From Annona cherimola (Eukaryota; Streptophyta; Magnoliopsida; Magnoliales; Annonaceae): a stretch of 64,000 bases of DNA. The first letter of the stretch is position 1; the number at the start of each line of letters is the position of its first letter. Of the stretch, positions 10,675 through 22,200 are shown piece by piece. A model generated the notes under the pieces. It ran no database searches. It was not told the DNA's origin and saw only the letters and a list, made by a program, of their open reading frames with translations. The translations under genes and the position numbers were made by a program. The stretch lies in the NCBI GenBank assembly GCA_030490835.1, contig CM059974.1:5339501-5403500 (forward strand). Reading direction: 5' to 3'.

Positions 10675-12991
10675 GTTTTTGGTTCGCATTCTTGATAATC
10701 CAAAGGCAACATAATTACATCTATGCCAATTGGTATTTCTAATTTTGCTTTCATATCAACCATTTCTTAGTGCTAATTTAACGACCTTCAAATACTTCTC
10801 TTAAAGAGAGACTTTGCTGTGGAATATTATCTATTTTACACTCAAAGGTAAGGGTAGAAATAGAGTCGGGTCGATCTGTGACTTGCCTCGGGGCAAGGAT
10901 TTTGACCTGTAGTGTGAGACGTCAGAATTTTAGATTCACATTTCAATCTTGTTTATATGGATAAATTTTTATTTCTTAATGCATATATGTTATTCAAGTT
11001 ATTTCGTTCACATGATTTATTAATGAAATAAAATAAATTATCTGTATTGTTTATATTTTACAAGAATGAATATTATTATTTTGCAAATTAACAGTTTTAA
11101 TTATAGTTCAAATTTTAAACAAAATTTTTTTAAGGTCAATATATGTATTTATTAATGTTAAGTTGTAAAAAAAATTACTAAAAAAATTTTCCTTTACTCA
11201 CTAAATAGTAAAATATTGAAGCCTTACATTTATCAAATTTATCATAGATAGGAGTTTATATTGATATGTATATAAATTTTTAAACCTTAATCTATTTTTT
11301 CAACCTAATCCATTGTTCTGATACTGAGTTAAAATTAATTTGAAATTTATTCCAAAACCTATTAAAAAAACGATAGAGAGTCAAAACTGACTTTATCTCA
11401 ATTGGGTATAAAAATATGATTAAATAGTATTTTTTAAATGTAAGTTCAATGTTGAACATATTCTAACTCATCCCAATTTTCACACCCACTCAAAAGGCAC
11501 TCCCAAACACTTTTTTTATTTTTTATTTTTTCCTAAAATGAAACACGGAGCACACTTGTGGAGTCGACTCCATTGTGAAACCAATGTCTCACTTGAGGAG
11601 TTCCACTCTTTTGAAGGGTACCTATAGGTTTTAATTAACGGAATTGATATGGATGAAAATTTTCATAAAAATTAAAGTGTCGCACGGATGTAAAATTACA
11701 AAAAAAGAAAAAAAAAAAAAAAACTAGGTACCATGAATACAATCATTTCACTTTAAATTGGCGGGATGCAATAACCCTTTTCTTAATACATATCACTGCG
11801 AAATTTGTTCGATATTTTTATTTTGACTTTTGAAAATGGTGTCAAAAAATCAAAAAAAATGAAAAAAATATATTTCCTGGCTAGCTGCGCGGCACAGCCG
11901 CTGCATCGCATAGGACTAGAGCGCGTGTATAATGAGCTTACACATGGTTTTGTATTAAAAAAATGTCGACCATTTGTCATGTTTAACAATCTTGTTATAC
12001 CATGCTACAAAAAATAATTTTTATTGGAAATTTATATTTTATAAAAATAAAATCTTTTTTATGGAAAATAAAATCTTTTGAGAGTGAATATGCAGCGATC
12101 AGAATTTTTTAAAAAATGCATAATACAAATTTAGCATATAAAAGTTTACAACACGTGTAACTTTTAGAAAAATAAAAATTTAAAAATTTAAAAACAGAGT
12201 AAGCATGCATAGCCTTCAGGCTTTGAGAAGAATCGAACCATTAGCCTTGTTAGGAAGTATTAGATCATTACCCTTGTTGGAAATTGAAAACAAAATGGGG
12301 CGTCTTTTTTCCTATGGCTCGTATACTTGATAGTAATATCATGGAGTGATTCGTCCCAAATTGAAAAAGAAAAAAAAAAAAAAAAATTATCTTTTTCCCC
12401 TGGCTCATGTGCTATTGTGCAGCACTATAATCAAAAGATGCTTATGGTGCCCAAAAGGTTGCACTCCTACACCTCTCAAATGATCAAACCAAATCCGCTC
12501 TAATCATTGTATTTGAAGATCATTCGTGCAGTTAGGAAACCAAAAGTATGTGCCAGCACATAGGATTGTAATTAGTACGGGAAACGGTTTTGTTCTTCAT
12601 CGGAATCATGAAGGCCAAAACCTAATTCAGAGAACTTGAATGATTCCCATTGGGACAAAATACAAACAAGCATCCGGGGTGGGATGCATACGAGTACAAA
12701 TTTCATTTCACTGGCGAATGGTACGCGCATCAAATGGCGATAAAAGAGTTGCCCCTTGGGCTAATCGATAGAAGGGGGATGGGTGGATTAAAAAGAAGAC
12801 AAATCCTTGGGGAATTAACAAAAAAGAAGCCTGTAAAAATAAAAAGTACACCTCACAGCAGCGGCAGCCAGCCACCAAGCAACAGAATCCCGACGATAAA
12901 CAAACAAGGACACATTTCCTTTGTATTTACACAAATTACAGAGAGGAAGAAGATGTTCGGAAGGAATTGTTGGCTGGTTGGGTAGGAAGAT
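10675..12991. other. AT-rich intergenic DNA, no gene recognised
   Basis: No credible coding frame. Poly(A)-rich runs lie at 11,700-11,722 and 12,365-12,386. A SINE-like B box is at 12,229-12,239. The last ~350 bp before 12,992 is probably the 3' UTR of the small minus-strand gene. Confidence 0.5.
12200..12295 (-). repeat. Possible tRNA-derived SINE fragment
   Basis: The minus strand contains GGTTCGATTCT (12,239-12,229), which differs from the pol III B-box consensus GGTTCGANTCC only at its last base. It is preceded about 45 bp earlier by AAGGGTAATGATC, a loose A box. No clear ends or target duplication were found. Confidence 0.3.
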
Positions 12992-13192
12992 CTACCTCTG
13001 TATGTGGAGAAAGGAAGAGAAGATCCGCCTCCAAGCGTGGCGGATTCGAGGATACGTCCTGAGCGTATAGACGGCTAGCTCCTTCACTAGACTCTCCATT
13101 GTCTCGACGAATAGGTTGAGACTCCGCACGGGAGGCACGTAAAGCGTGAGAGGAGCCGCCGAGAAGGCCACTGCAAACAGAAGCTGCAACAT
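12992..13192 (-). CDS. Small plant protein, 66 aa, function unknown
   Basis: Intronless ORF of 66 codons. The protein starts MLQLLFAVAFSAAPLTLY, then VPPVRSLNLFVETMESL, and ends in a basic stretch (RTYPRIRHAWRRIF). The first ~20 residues are hydrophobic and could be a signal anchor or membrane segment; the rest is amphipathic and positively charged. I recall short plant proteins with the same VPPxRSLNLFVETME core annotated as uncharacterised, but cannot verify this here. Support beyond ORF length: a TATA box (ACTATAAAT on the minus strand) 128 bp upstream, a GA-rich leader directly before the ATG (13,201-13,220), and GC-rich promoter DNA to about 13.8 kb. No function should be assigned. The frames on the plus strand at 13,426-13,869 lie in its promoter and look spurious. 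Confidence 0.7.
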   Translation of the reverse strand: MLQLLFAVAFSAAPLTLYVPPVRSLNLFVETMESLVKELAVYTLRTYPRIRHAWRRIFSSFLHIQR

Positions 13193-13319
13193 CCTATTTC
13201 TCTCTCTCTCTCTCTCTCTTCCTTCTCTTTCTACACTTGCTCGCCAATCCGATTCAATTGACAGTAGATAAGATAGATATAGACGGCGACCGCCAGAACT
13301 TGCGTCGATGGATCTGGTG

Positions 13320-13328
13320 ATTTATAGT
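13320..13328 (-). promoter_or_regulatory. TATA box of the 66-aa gene
   Basis: ACTATAAAT on the minus strand, 128 bp upstream of the ATG at 13,192. With a start site ~30 bp downstream, the leader would be about 95 bp and include the GA repeat at 13,201-13,220. Confidence 0.6.
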
Positions 13329-14042
13329 CCGACTAGCGGAGGCGGGTGGAGGCGTAGGAAAACGACCGGCGTAGTCGCTGGCTCACTCGCCCGCGTGAAA
13401 TGTACGAAATCTTCGCGGAGCCCGTATGATACGGCAAGCGTGTGACCGTTCATCAAAGAGAGAACGTCCCAGAGAGCCGTCCATCCGTTCATCGGCGTTG
13501 AATTTATTTGAGTCGGTTATATTTTCGCGGCGGTTGAAGTGGTTGGCATGCCTGATGCTGCACGAGGATTGGCTGGAACATTCTGGGCTTCTACTCCAGT
13601 GGCCACGCACATGGAGCGAGCGTGCGAGGGAGGCTGGCAGCTTCAGGAGAGAGAGGGGGGAAGAAAACAAGAAGACGGACCCCATGATTGCAACGCCCAA
13701 GTGCGGCCACACATGGCGAATCTATCCATCCATCCGTATCCACCACGGCACCCCCCAAAACCCAAATCAAAACCGACGGCAAAACCCGCGGACGGGACAA
13801 CTCTGCTGCGGCGCCCTACCCCTGGATGGAAAATTACATCTGCTGTTTTTTCAAATTGGTATTAAATAAACTGTGATAATTAAGCATCTTCACAATCTTT
13901 TCACATAAAAGAATATCTATACTTCTTTTCACACTCATTGGGCGACATCTTTATAAATATTCTCATTCGCAGGGCACTAACAACTCCCTGCAACCAGCGA
14001 AGATTTCCAACCTGCGCTGACCCAAAATCTGCCAACAACAAC
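13329..14042. other. GC-rich upstream region of the 66-aa gene
   Basis: Markedly GC-richer than the surroundings to about 13,830, then AT-rich. Several overlapping frames of 60-147 codons exist on both strands; none shows a recognisable domain. Best read as promoter and intergenic DNA. Confidence 0.5.
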
Positions 14043-14455
14043 GGGACGCAATCTCCTGCGCCCGGGAGCAGGCAGCGCTCCCTGCTCCCGGGCGCACACG
14101 CCTCTTTTTTTTTTTCTTTTTTTTTTAAATTTTTTTTTACAAATGTTAATATAGGTGTATTTAACATGTGTATAAATTTTTACTATTTTTGGGATATTTT
14201 AGATATTTATTTTTTGATTTTTGAAAATCAGTGGCATTTTCGTAATTTAAAATTACCTAAAATGCCACTGATTTTCAAAAATAAAAAATAAATATCTAAA
14301 ATACTCCAAAAATGGTAAAAATTTATACACATGTTAACTACACCTAGATTAACAGTTCTATGAAAAAATTTTGAAAAAAAAAATAAAAAAAAATAAGTAT
14401 ATGCGCCCGGGAGCAGGGAGCGCTGCCTGCTCCAGGGCGCAGGAGATTGCGTCCC
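14043..14455. mobile_element. Near-perfect palindromic MITE with nested terminal hairpins (family C)
   Basis: The 413-bp element reads GGGACGCAATCTCCTGCGCC at the left end and its exact reverse complement at the right. The arms pair along almost the whole length, meeting near 14,248. Inside each end there is a second palindrome: GCGCCCGGGAGCAGG, an 8-bp loop, then CCTGCTCCCGGGCGC. ACAAC flanks both ends (14,038-14,042 and 14,456-14,460), a possible 5-bp target duplication. Interior words (AAAATCAGTGGCATTTTCG) are shared with 34,378-34,786. Confidence 0.85.
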
Positions 14456-14499
14456 ACAACAGGTACCATCCATCCCGTGGTATGCATATGCATCCACTT

Positions 14500-14845
14500 T
14501 TTTGAACTACGATCCTTGTGTACATTTGATGCATTTTACCTATTTTTTATTTTTTTAAAATTTTTTATATAATTATTAATTTAGATATATTTAACATACG
14601 TATCAATTTTTAATATTTTTGAAGACTTTTGTATATTTTTTATTTTTTAACAAATTTTAATATGTGTTTAAATTACGAAAATGCTACTGATTTTAAAAAA
14701 TCAATAAAAATATCTAAAATTTTCTCAAAATTGTTAAAACTAATATGCATGTTAAATATACTTAAATTAACTGTTGTACAAAAAAATTTCAAAAAAATTT
14801 TAAAAAAATGAGTTTTTGCACTTAAGTGCACCAAAGATCAGTATA
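14500..14845. mobile_element. Decayed family C fold-back MITE
   Basis: Arms pair loosely around 14,690 (TGCTACTGATTTT against its inverse) and the right end reads TTTGCACTTAAGTGCACC. Same layout as the family C elements, but more diverged, with no clear target duplication. Confidence 0.45.
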
Positions 14846-15269
14846 CCGACTCTCGTACCTTCATATTTCCAATAATTTCTTTTGTGCTTATAAATTTTTT
14901 GTCTAAAATTCTCTTGATGTCCACGTCGCTGGTTCCGTCATCAACTACATTTAACGCATATTGTACTCTTACAAATAAGTATAAGAACCGTTGACTACGT
15001 TTCATCGCCCTTCTTCCGAAAAATCAAGAGCAACACGTGGAAATGTTTTCAAGTTAAAAAAATGCTCCCCGAATCCTGAATCAGTAAGGATGCAATAGTC
15101 ATTTCACATATGTTAATTGCAATTGCTAACCGTTGGGATATTGTCGGTTCTGTTATCAGAATGACAAAAATGGCCTTACTCTATTGAAATGGCAAAAACG
15201 CCCCTCATCCGCATCCTTTAAAATAATTAAAAAATGCCAGCAAGATTTTATATGAAGCATCGCATGTAT

Positions 15270-15545
15270 GCGCTTTTCATTTTTTTTATTTTTTTCATTA
15301 ATTTTTTCATAAACATATTTTCTCAGCGGTATCCATTCGACAGATATATCAAAATTTACCATTTCAAGACACTTTTATATTTTTATTTTTTATTTTTTGA
15401 AATCATCAATTTCAGGGGCATGTGAATCATTTTCCACCCTATAAAAACCTGATTTCTAAAAATATGAAAGTATTTTAAAATGGTAAAACTTGGTATGTGA
15501 GTTAAATGCACAAAAAATATATTTATGAAAAAATAGAAAACAAAA
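15270..15545. mobile_element. Degenerate fold-back repeat
   Basis: TTTTTCATAAACATATTTT near 15,304 and its inverse AAATATATTTATGAAAAAAT near 15,517 enclose further inverted words (AAAATTTACCATTT and AAAATGGTAAAACTT). Short, AT-rich and weakly supported. Confidence 0.4.
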
Positions 15546-16266
15546 GTCATGGTCCTTAAAAATAAGACTATTTGTTAAAAAAGGTCGACCGGGTAGAGCG
15601 GATTTGGCAGCCATAGCAAGACCTTTTGACTCTGAAATTCTCCTATTTTTCATTGCTTTCGTATCTCTTTCCCACTCTTTTACCATTACCAAAAGGTACG
15701 TAAGCCAAAATAATTAATCTGCGGATATAAGATTAAAATAGTCCTACTTTTTAAACAGCTAATAAAGAAAATTCAGAATAAGATCTAAAAATGACTTCGT
15801 CCTCAATGAGATTATTGCGAATCCATTTTGTTGAATAGCAAATAGCATTGCAAATTGGCAGACACTACAACAGATTCGAATCATTTCCTTTATTCATTCG
15901 GCCAACATTTTCTTCCATTTGAGTCAGAAACTACTACTAATGAACAAACCGCCATACCAAGACAGAAACAGAAAGAAGCCTATGGGACCAACAAGTTGGC
16001 ATTTATGTTTTCTTTCCTCTAAAAACTAAGAAGAAGAATAGCAGTACGCCTCTAACATAGCATGACAGCTATAGCAAATCAAAGAAGACACAATACACTA
16101 TAAACCAAGATGTAGGAGGAAGAAGAAAAAGGAAAAAAGTTCTCTTTAGGAGTCTACCAGATACAACGGATACCTGTAGGATCTTACCTCTCTCTCTCTC
16201 TTTTTTTCTATTCCTTCACACATGGAACCCAGCAGCTCTTCACTCAGGTGAGTTCATATAATTCAA
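15546..16266. other. 3' flank of the NET1-like gene
   Basis: Contains the likely 3' UTR of the minus-strand gene ending at 16,267 and a (CT)n tract at 16,190-16,203. No other gene seen. Confidence 0.5.
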
Positions 16267-19200
16267 TCAGTTTTCCTTGGTCATGGGTCTTATACAAGCA
16301 CAGAAATGGCGCCTCTTTCGTCCTTGATTAACTCTCCCTCCATAAAGATAGTCCCTCAGTAGAATTCTCGCTCTCCTGTCGATGGATTTTGCTCCCTTGC
16401 TTTGATGTTCGTCCTCAAGTCGGAGTAGGACAAACTGGATTCTTTGCACCTCCAACTCTAATCTTCCAATCTTCTCAGACCACCTCCGTGCCCGTACAGA
16501 GAGTTGCCGCCCCACCCCATTTCTAATCTCTTGGGAGTCTTCGTCCTTGCTATCAAAGGATTTGGAACCATCTTCAGCTTTCTTCGTCCATTTGCTGTTG
16601 ACATCAACCAACTGTGAGATTGATTGTTCAGCCTCTTTCAACTGTGCTTTGACATCCTCAAACTGGACACCAGCTAGCTGCCTACTCTTGTCAACATTCT
16701 CGGTCTTCTTTTTCAATTCTTGTATGCCTGCCTGAAGATTGGAAAGGCGCCGAGCATCAGAAGCCAGCCTTTCAAGGATTTTCTTTTTCCGTTCTTGCCG
16801 ATCTTGTCGAGGTTCTGCACTTCTCTTTGGTACCTCCAATTTGTCAACCGCCAATTCTTTCTCAAACTGTAACTCAGAAGAAGGATGTTCACTTTTATGT
16901 TCACCCACTGATTCAATTTGATGACACTCCAACATGTCCTCAGGAGCTCCAGATACCAGATTCTTGATCTCCTCGGCCTTTGATTTTCGTTTACTGCTTC
17001 GTTCAGCTGTTTCCCACAATTCAAGCATCTGATCATCTGCGTCTACATTTGCTCCGCGATTCTTCCGATATGAACGACTGTGTTCAGTGGAGGAAGAATC
17101 CGAAACATGGTCAAGCTGAATATCTTTCATTATCATTCCATGCTTTGTCTTGGAATCTTCATCACCATCTCTCTGCTCAACATCTTTATTGCATCCTGTT
17201 CTCCCCTCTTCAAGTTCAAGAACGATATCCCTGCTTCTTTGGGCTTCTGGTGGTACTAAACAATTTTTTGATTTTAACTCCTCAATCTCTTTCATTGCAG
17301 CCTCATGCCTTGCTTTTGAGGCAGATAGTGCTTGCATTGCGAGATTGTCCATTTCCAAAATCTCCTTTTCAATTGCTTGAAGCTTTGCTTGCAAATTCTG
17401 CAAACCAAGGTCACCATCAGCAGCAAGAACACAATTATGAGTTCCACTTGGTTCTCTATCACCTCTTTCATGCTGATGACTTGTTGCAGCAACATCCTGG
17501 GCACACATTCAAGAAATATGTCAAGTCATTCATGCATATGTTTCAACTTAATTGAGGACTGATGGTCTAAATGAGTATAAAATCAATCAGGTCAAGACAT
17601 AGTAATTGTCAAGTAAGTGGACTAAATTTTGAGAAATCAACTTTACTTGAGAAATTACCCCGTGACTCAAAAGGGTAGGCCCACTGCTAGATGCCAACAT
17701 GAATGCCAATGAGATGTAAGAAACAATAAACCACGTCGTCATAGGCAAGAACCTCAGGCCAGTCAATGATTCATGATGTAAAATAATTCAACGCTTCTAC
17801 TGATTTAGCACACATTACCATGGAATGGTCAAAATTTCAGTAGAAACTATGATACACCTGTACCATGCAGGTGCCAAAAATTTTTTAAACTCCATCCTAA
17901 CCATTGAACTCAGTGCAGTACACATTATCAATGGATGAGATATTTCTAGACAAGATTAGCAGCATCTAGTTGTCAGTTGGAAAGTAGAATTGAGGTCCAC
18001 ACATTTTCAGTTCAAACAAGATCTTTGTGAACTGGCTCATGTTACAGGTGTTTCTCAAAAGCCCATGAAATAAATCATCATCGTTGTCATAAGCTGTTTG
18101 CACCAGTCACCTAAATGCCCATGCAATGAATAGAATGCAAGAAAAAGGACATTTATTATGATGAACATGTCAAATATCTTCAAGCAGCATTGACTGAAAC
18201 ATCCCCATTATGCACACGTGAGTTGTTTGCAGAATTCAGGATTCTGATTTCAATGGTCAACGTTTTGAAGTTTCAGGAGACTGGACCGAGAATAGCAATG
18301 TTTAACTGACCAATTAACTGAAGAAGCGACATCTGGTTCAAAACAAAGTAACTGTATCCACTCACCAAGATATTTCAAGTCTTTTGCAGAGCATAATCCA
18401 TTGGGAACCACAATAGATTCGCAGGTCTGATCACAATCTGTTCGCACATGGAATTAACCATGCACAAGACAGCATGGAAAACTAAGCGGGGGGAAGAGAA
18501 GAAGAAGAAGAAGAAGAAGAAGAAGAAACAATACCTCAGTTTCTTGGCTTCCATCAGTGTATTTCCTTCTCAAAGAAAGAATGTGACTTTCCAAAGAAGA
18601 TATGCCATCATTTAAACAGGAGATAAGTGGCCGATATGCTGTCAGTTCAGATCTCATTCCCCCATTTTCCTTTTCCAACAGGCTCATTTTTTCCTTCAAA
18701 TCCTCAAGATCCACATGCCTCAACTCAGTTTCATCATTGAACATTTTTCTTTGGATTATCATGCTTTCTTCCAGGTTTTTAAATGATCCAATAAGGTCGC
18801 AGGCCTTCTCTTTGAATACTGCTGAACAGATGGAGGATATTTGAACATCATTGTAGAGTGCAACAGCTTCAGTCTCCTGAGCTTCAACCTCTTCAGACTT
18901 CATGGTCAGTTCAGAATTTAAATTCTCCTCACTGGTTTTAAGCTCCATTATTTCCCCCCTTAGTCTCATGTTCTCACTCTGTAAGCCTCCAAGCTTGAGC
19001 TCAGATTCTGACAGTTCCACTTCCTTCTGACTTAAGAGATCTTTTCCAATTACAAGTTCACGATTCAAATGCTCCCTGGCATTTCTGGTTTGAAACAGTT
19101 CGTTTTCTAAAATCAATGTGTAGTCCCTTATCTCTTCTAGTTTCTCAACTGACGCCCTCAGATCAGAGTTTTCTGCCTGCAAAGATTCTGCCAGTACTCC

Positions 19201-22200
19201 AACCTTATCAAGTTCATAAATAGCGCCTCTAAGATGGTTCAAATCATCGTTCAGAACTTTTAGTTCAATTGCCTTCTCATTGCAAATGCTCTCAAAAACC
19301 ATAGAAAGATTACCCAGAATGAATGTTTCTGCAAGTATATCATTGTTTTCCAATTCTAGCAAGTTGTTTTCTTCCCTTAGATCACATAATTTGCTCTCCA
19401 AAGACTGGTTCTTTTCTCGCAACTTACAATTTTCATTCAGTGATTTCTGGTAGGCCTCTTTGGAACCCAACAGCTGGTGATGTATCATGTTCATCTCACC
19501 CTGTACTTGTTCAACCCTTCCACGGCCAGTCTGCACCTCTTTTCTAAGCCCTTCATTCATTTCCAGGAGTTCATATTTTTCAGCTTGTAGCATCAATAGG
19601 TCCTTCCTCCGGACTTCAGAATCCATCTCTAGGGCATGCTTTTCTGACATCAGATCTCTTGCCATCAGTTTTAGTTGTTCCAGGAGAGTAATAAACACAG
19701 CTTTCTCAAAGAGCAACACTACTATCTCGTCCTCTGCGTCTGAAATAGATTTCTGCATGTGCTGTATCTTCTCTAGAATAAAGAAAAACTGTGAATCTTG
19801 GAACTGACTGCCAAGATCAATATCAAGTGAGTCTAGCACCTGTTGACAACCTGTTCTCATCTTTTCATCATTCTCAGATAAGGAGTTCACTTTTGCCTGA
19901 TGTAGATGACATTCTTTTTGCAGCTCCAAGATGAGATTTTCAGAAGTCACGGAAGCCTCAGTAAGATCACAATATTCCACCGAAAGAGCCAACTCCCTTG
20001 CCTTCATGTCACTGATATAACTCTGCAAAACAAGTATCTGAGTCTGAGCATTTACACCATTATCTTGTTCTTCTGCAAGTTCTTTCTCCCTCCCCTTCAT
20101 TTCTTCTAGCAAGAGGCATATCTTGTTTTCTAGTGCAGCCAACTGTGCCTTGCTCGACTGAATATAACTTGCATGCTCATTTTTCTCAAGATCCAACAAG
20201 GCTTGTAGCTCACCAACATGGTAGAGAGTTGATTCCTTCTCCCTCTCAAGACGCAACTGCTCATCCACCAAATTTGTATTCCTTTCCTCGAGTTCCTCAA
20301 GAATCTGCTTAAAGATTTCTACCTGAGAGACCAGACCATCCCTTTCAGTAACAAGGCCAGATTTTTCATCCTGGAGAGACTGGCAAAATTCCTCCAGGTT
20401 TTTCGACTTTCCTCTCAGTTCTTCAATTTGGACATGTACCTCAGAAAGAGAATTTTCCAAGGAAGTATTCTTCTCCACAAGCTTCTCCACATTCTGCATC
20501 AAGCTCTCCACCTGAGAGATCAGTGAATCCTTCTCAGAAGCAAGGAAAACCTTCTCTGCCTGAAGAGCCTGAAGGCATTCTTCCAGTGCCTTCAACTTCT
20601 CCCTTGACCCCTCGAGCTCAGCAGTCACATCTGAAAGGGAGTTTTCCAAAACAGCATTCTTCTCCAATAGTTTCTCCATGTCTTCCAGCTTCTTTGAAAG
20701 AATAGCATTCTCATCTTCATTTCTCTTGCAAACATTTTTTAGGCTTGAGTTCTCATCCTGCAGCCTTTTCACAGATGGCTGAAGGGAATCTGCACTCAAA
20801 CCCACAGATTCTACTTGCACAATCACGTCTCGGTGTTTCCTGCTCAGATCATTTATTTCCTCTTTCAAGCAGTAAATCTCTTGCTGAAGAGCATTCCTTT
20901 GGTCAACACGCAATCCAACCTCTCCTTCTAGCTTTGCATTTTCCTCCTTCAATCCAAACATTTCATCTTGAAGATTCTTTATCGACAAAGCAGATGAGAG
21001 ATTGTGTTCGTTTAAGTCACAGTTTTCTTCTTTGATTCGCCGGACTTCCTCCTCTAGGCCCTGCTTCAAGAATTCCATGTCCTTCAACATTTGAACCCCA
21101 TGCTGGAGTTCAGATGCTAAAACCCTCTGTTCTTCTAGAGATCGGGAATGCAAATCTTGTAGTGACTGAAGAGCTGCTTCAGCCCGCATAAAATGCAGAC
21201 GCTCATCTTGTATGCAAATGCTGAGTTGTTCCAACTCCTTGTTCTTGCTCGCAAGTTCCTGCTGCTGCATCAATGCCTTCTGCACTAAAGCCCCCACCTC
21301 TGACTGCAAAGATTGGTTTGCTTTCTCCAAGAGAAGAGAGCGTTCTTCAGCATCATTTAATGCCATGGATGTCAGTTTCAACTCATCATTAAGCCTGTTG
21401 ATATCTTCTTGCCCTCGAGAAATTTCGCCCTTCAGACTTGACACTGTCTCCAAGCACTGCTTGTATTGGTGCAGAGCAGCTTCTTTTTCAGCCTGTAAGG
21501 CAGACAGGCTTTTTTGCAGGCTATCAATCTCAGCTTCGGCCTGACCAGCACGGCCTGATTCTTGCATGACCCTTGACTCAAGATTCCGGTTCTCAGTAGT
21601 TAATTTAGAGATTTCACTATTCAGACCGTCAATTCTTTGTTGTCTATTCGAAATTTCTGCCTCCAGGTTTGACACCCTTTCCAAGCACTGAAGGTATTGG
21701 TGCAAGGCACTTTCCTTCTCAGCTAGTACTGCAGACAGGACTTTCTGTTGGCTCTCAATCTCAGTTTCAGCTTTGCCAGCACGCTCTGATTCTGATTTGA
21801 CCCTCTTCTCGAGACTCTGGTTCTCAGATACTAATTTCGAAATTTCACCATCATGCCTGTTGAGATCATCTTTCTGGCTAGAGATTTCAGCCTCCAGGTT
21901 CAGCACCCGTTCTAAACATTGCTCATATTGATGTCGGGCTGCATCCTTTTCACCTTCTAACACACGCAAGCCCTTTTGTAGATTTTCAATCTCAGCTTCA
22001 GTTTTACTGGCATGTTCAGACTCCAACACAACCCTCTTCTGAAGACGTTGGTTCTCGGTTGACAGCTTCAAAATCTCACCATGCAACATGTCAAGATCTT
22101 TTAGCCGGCGTGAAAGGTCAGCTTCCAAGTTTGAAACCCTTTCTGAGCACTGCCGGTACTGATGTAGTGCAGCTTGCTTTTCAGCTTCAAAGGCAGATAA

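Noticed and set aside
13426..13869. 147-codon plus-strand frame in GC-rich DNA
   Set aside because: Overlaps equally long frames on both strands, has no recognisable domain, and lies in the promoter of the 66-aa gene.
18454..18534. C-terminal extension of the NET1 exon-2 frame (poly-Leu end)
   Set aside because: Intron sequence: a GAA/CTT microsatellite read past the donor GAG|GTATTG at 18,534.
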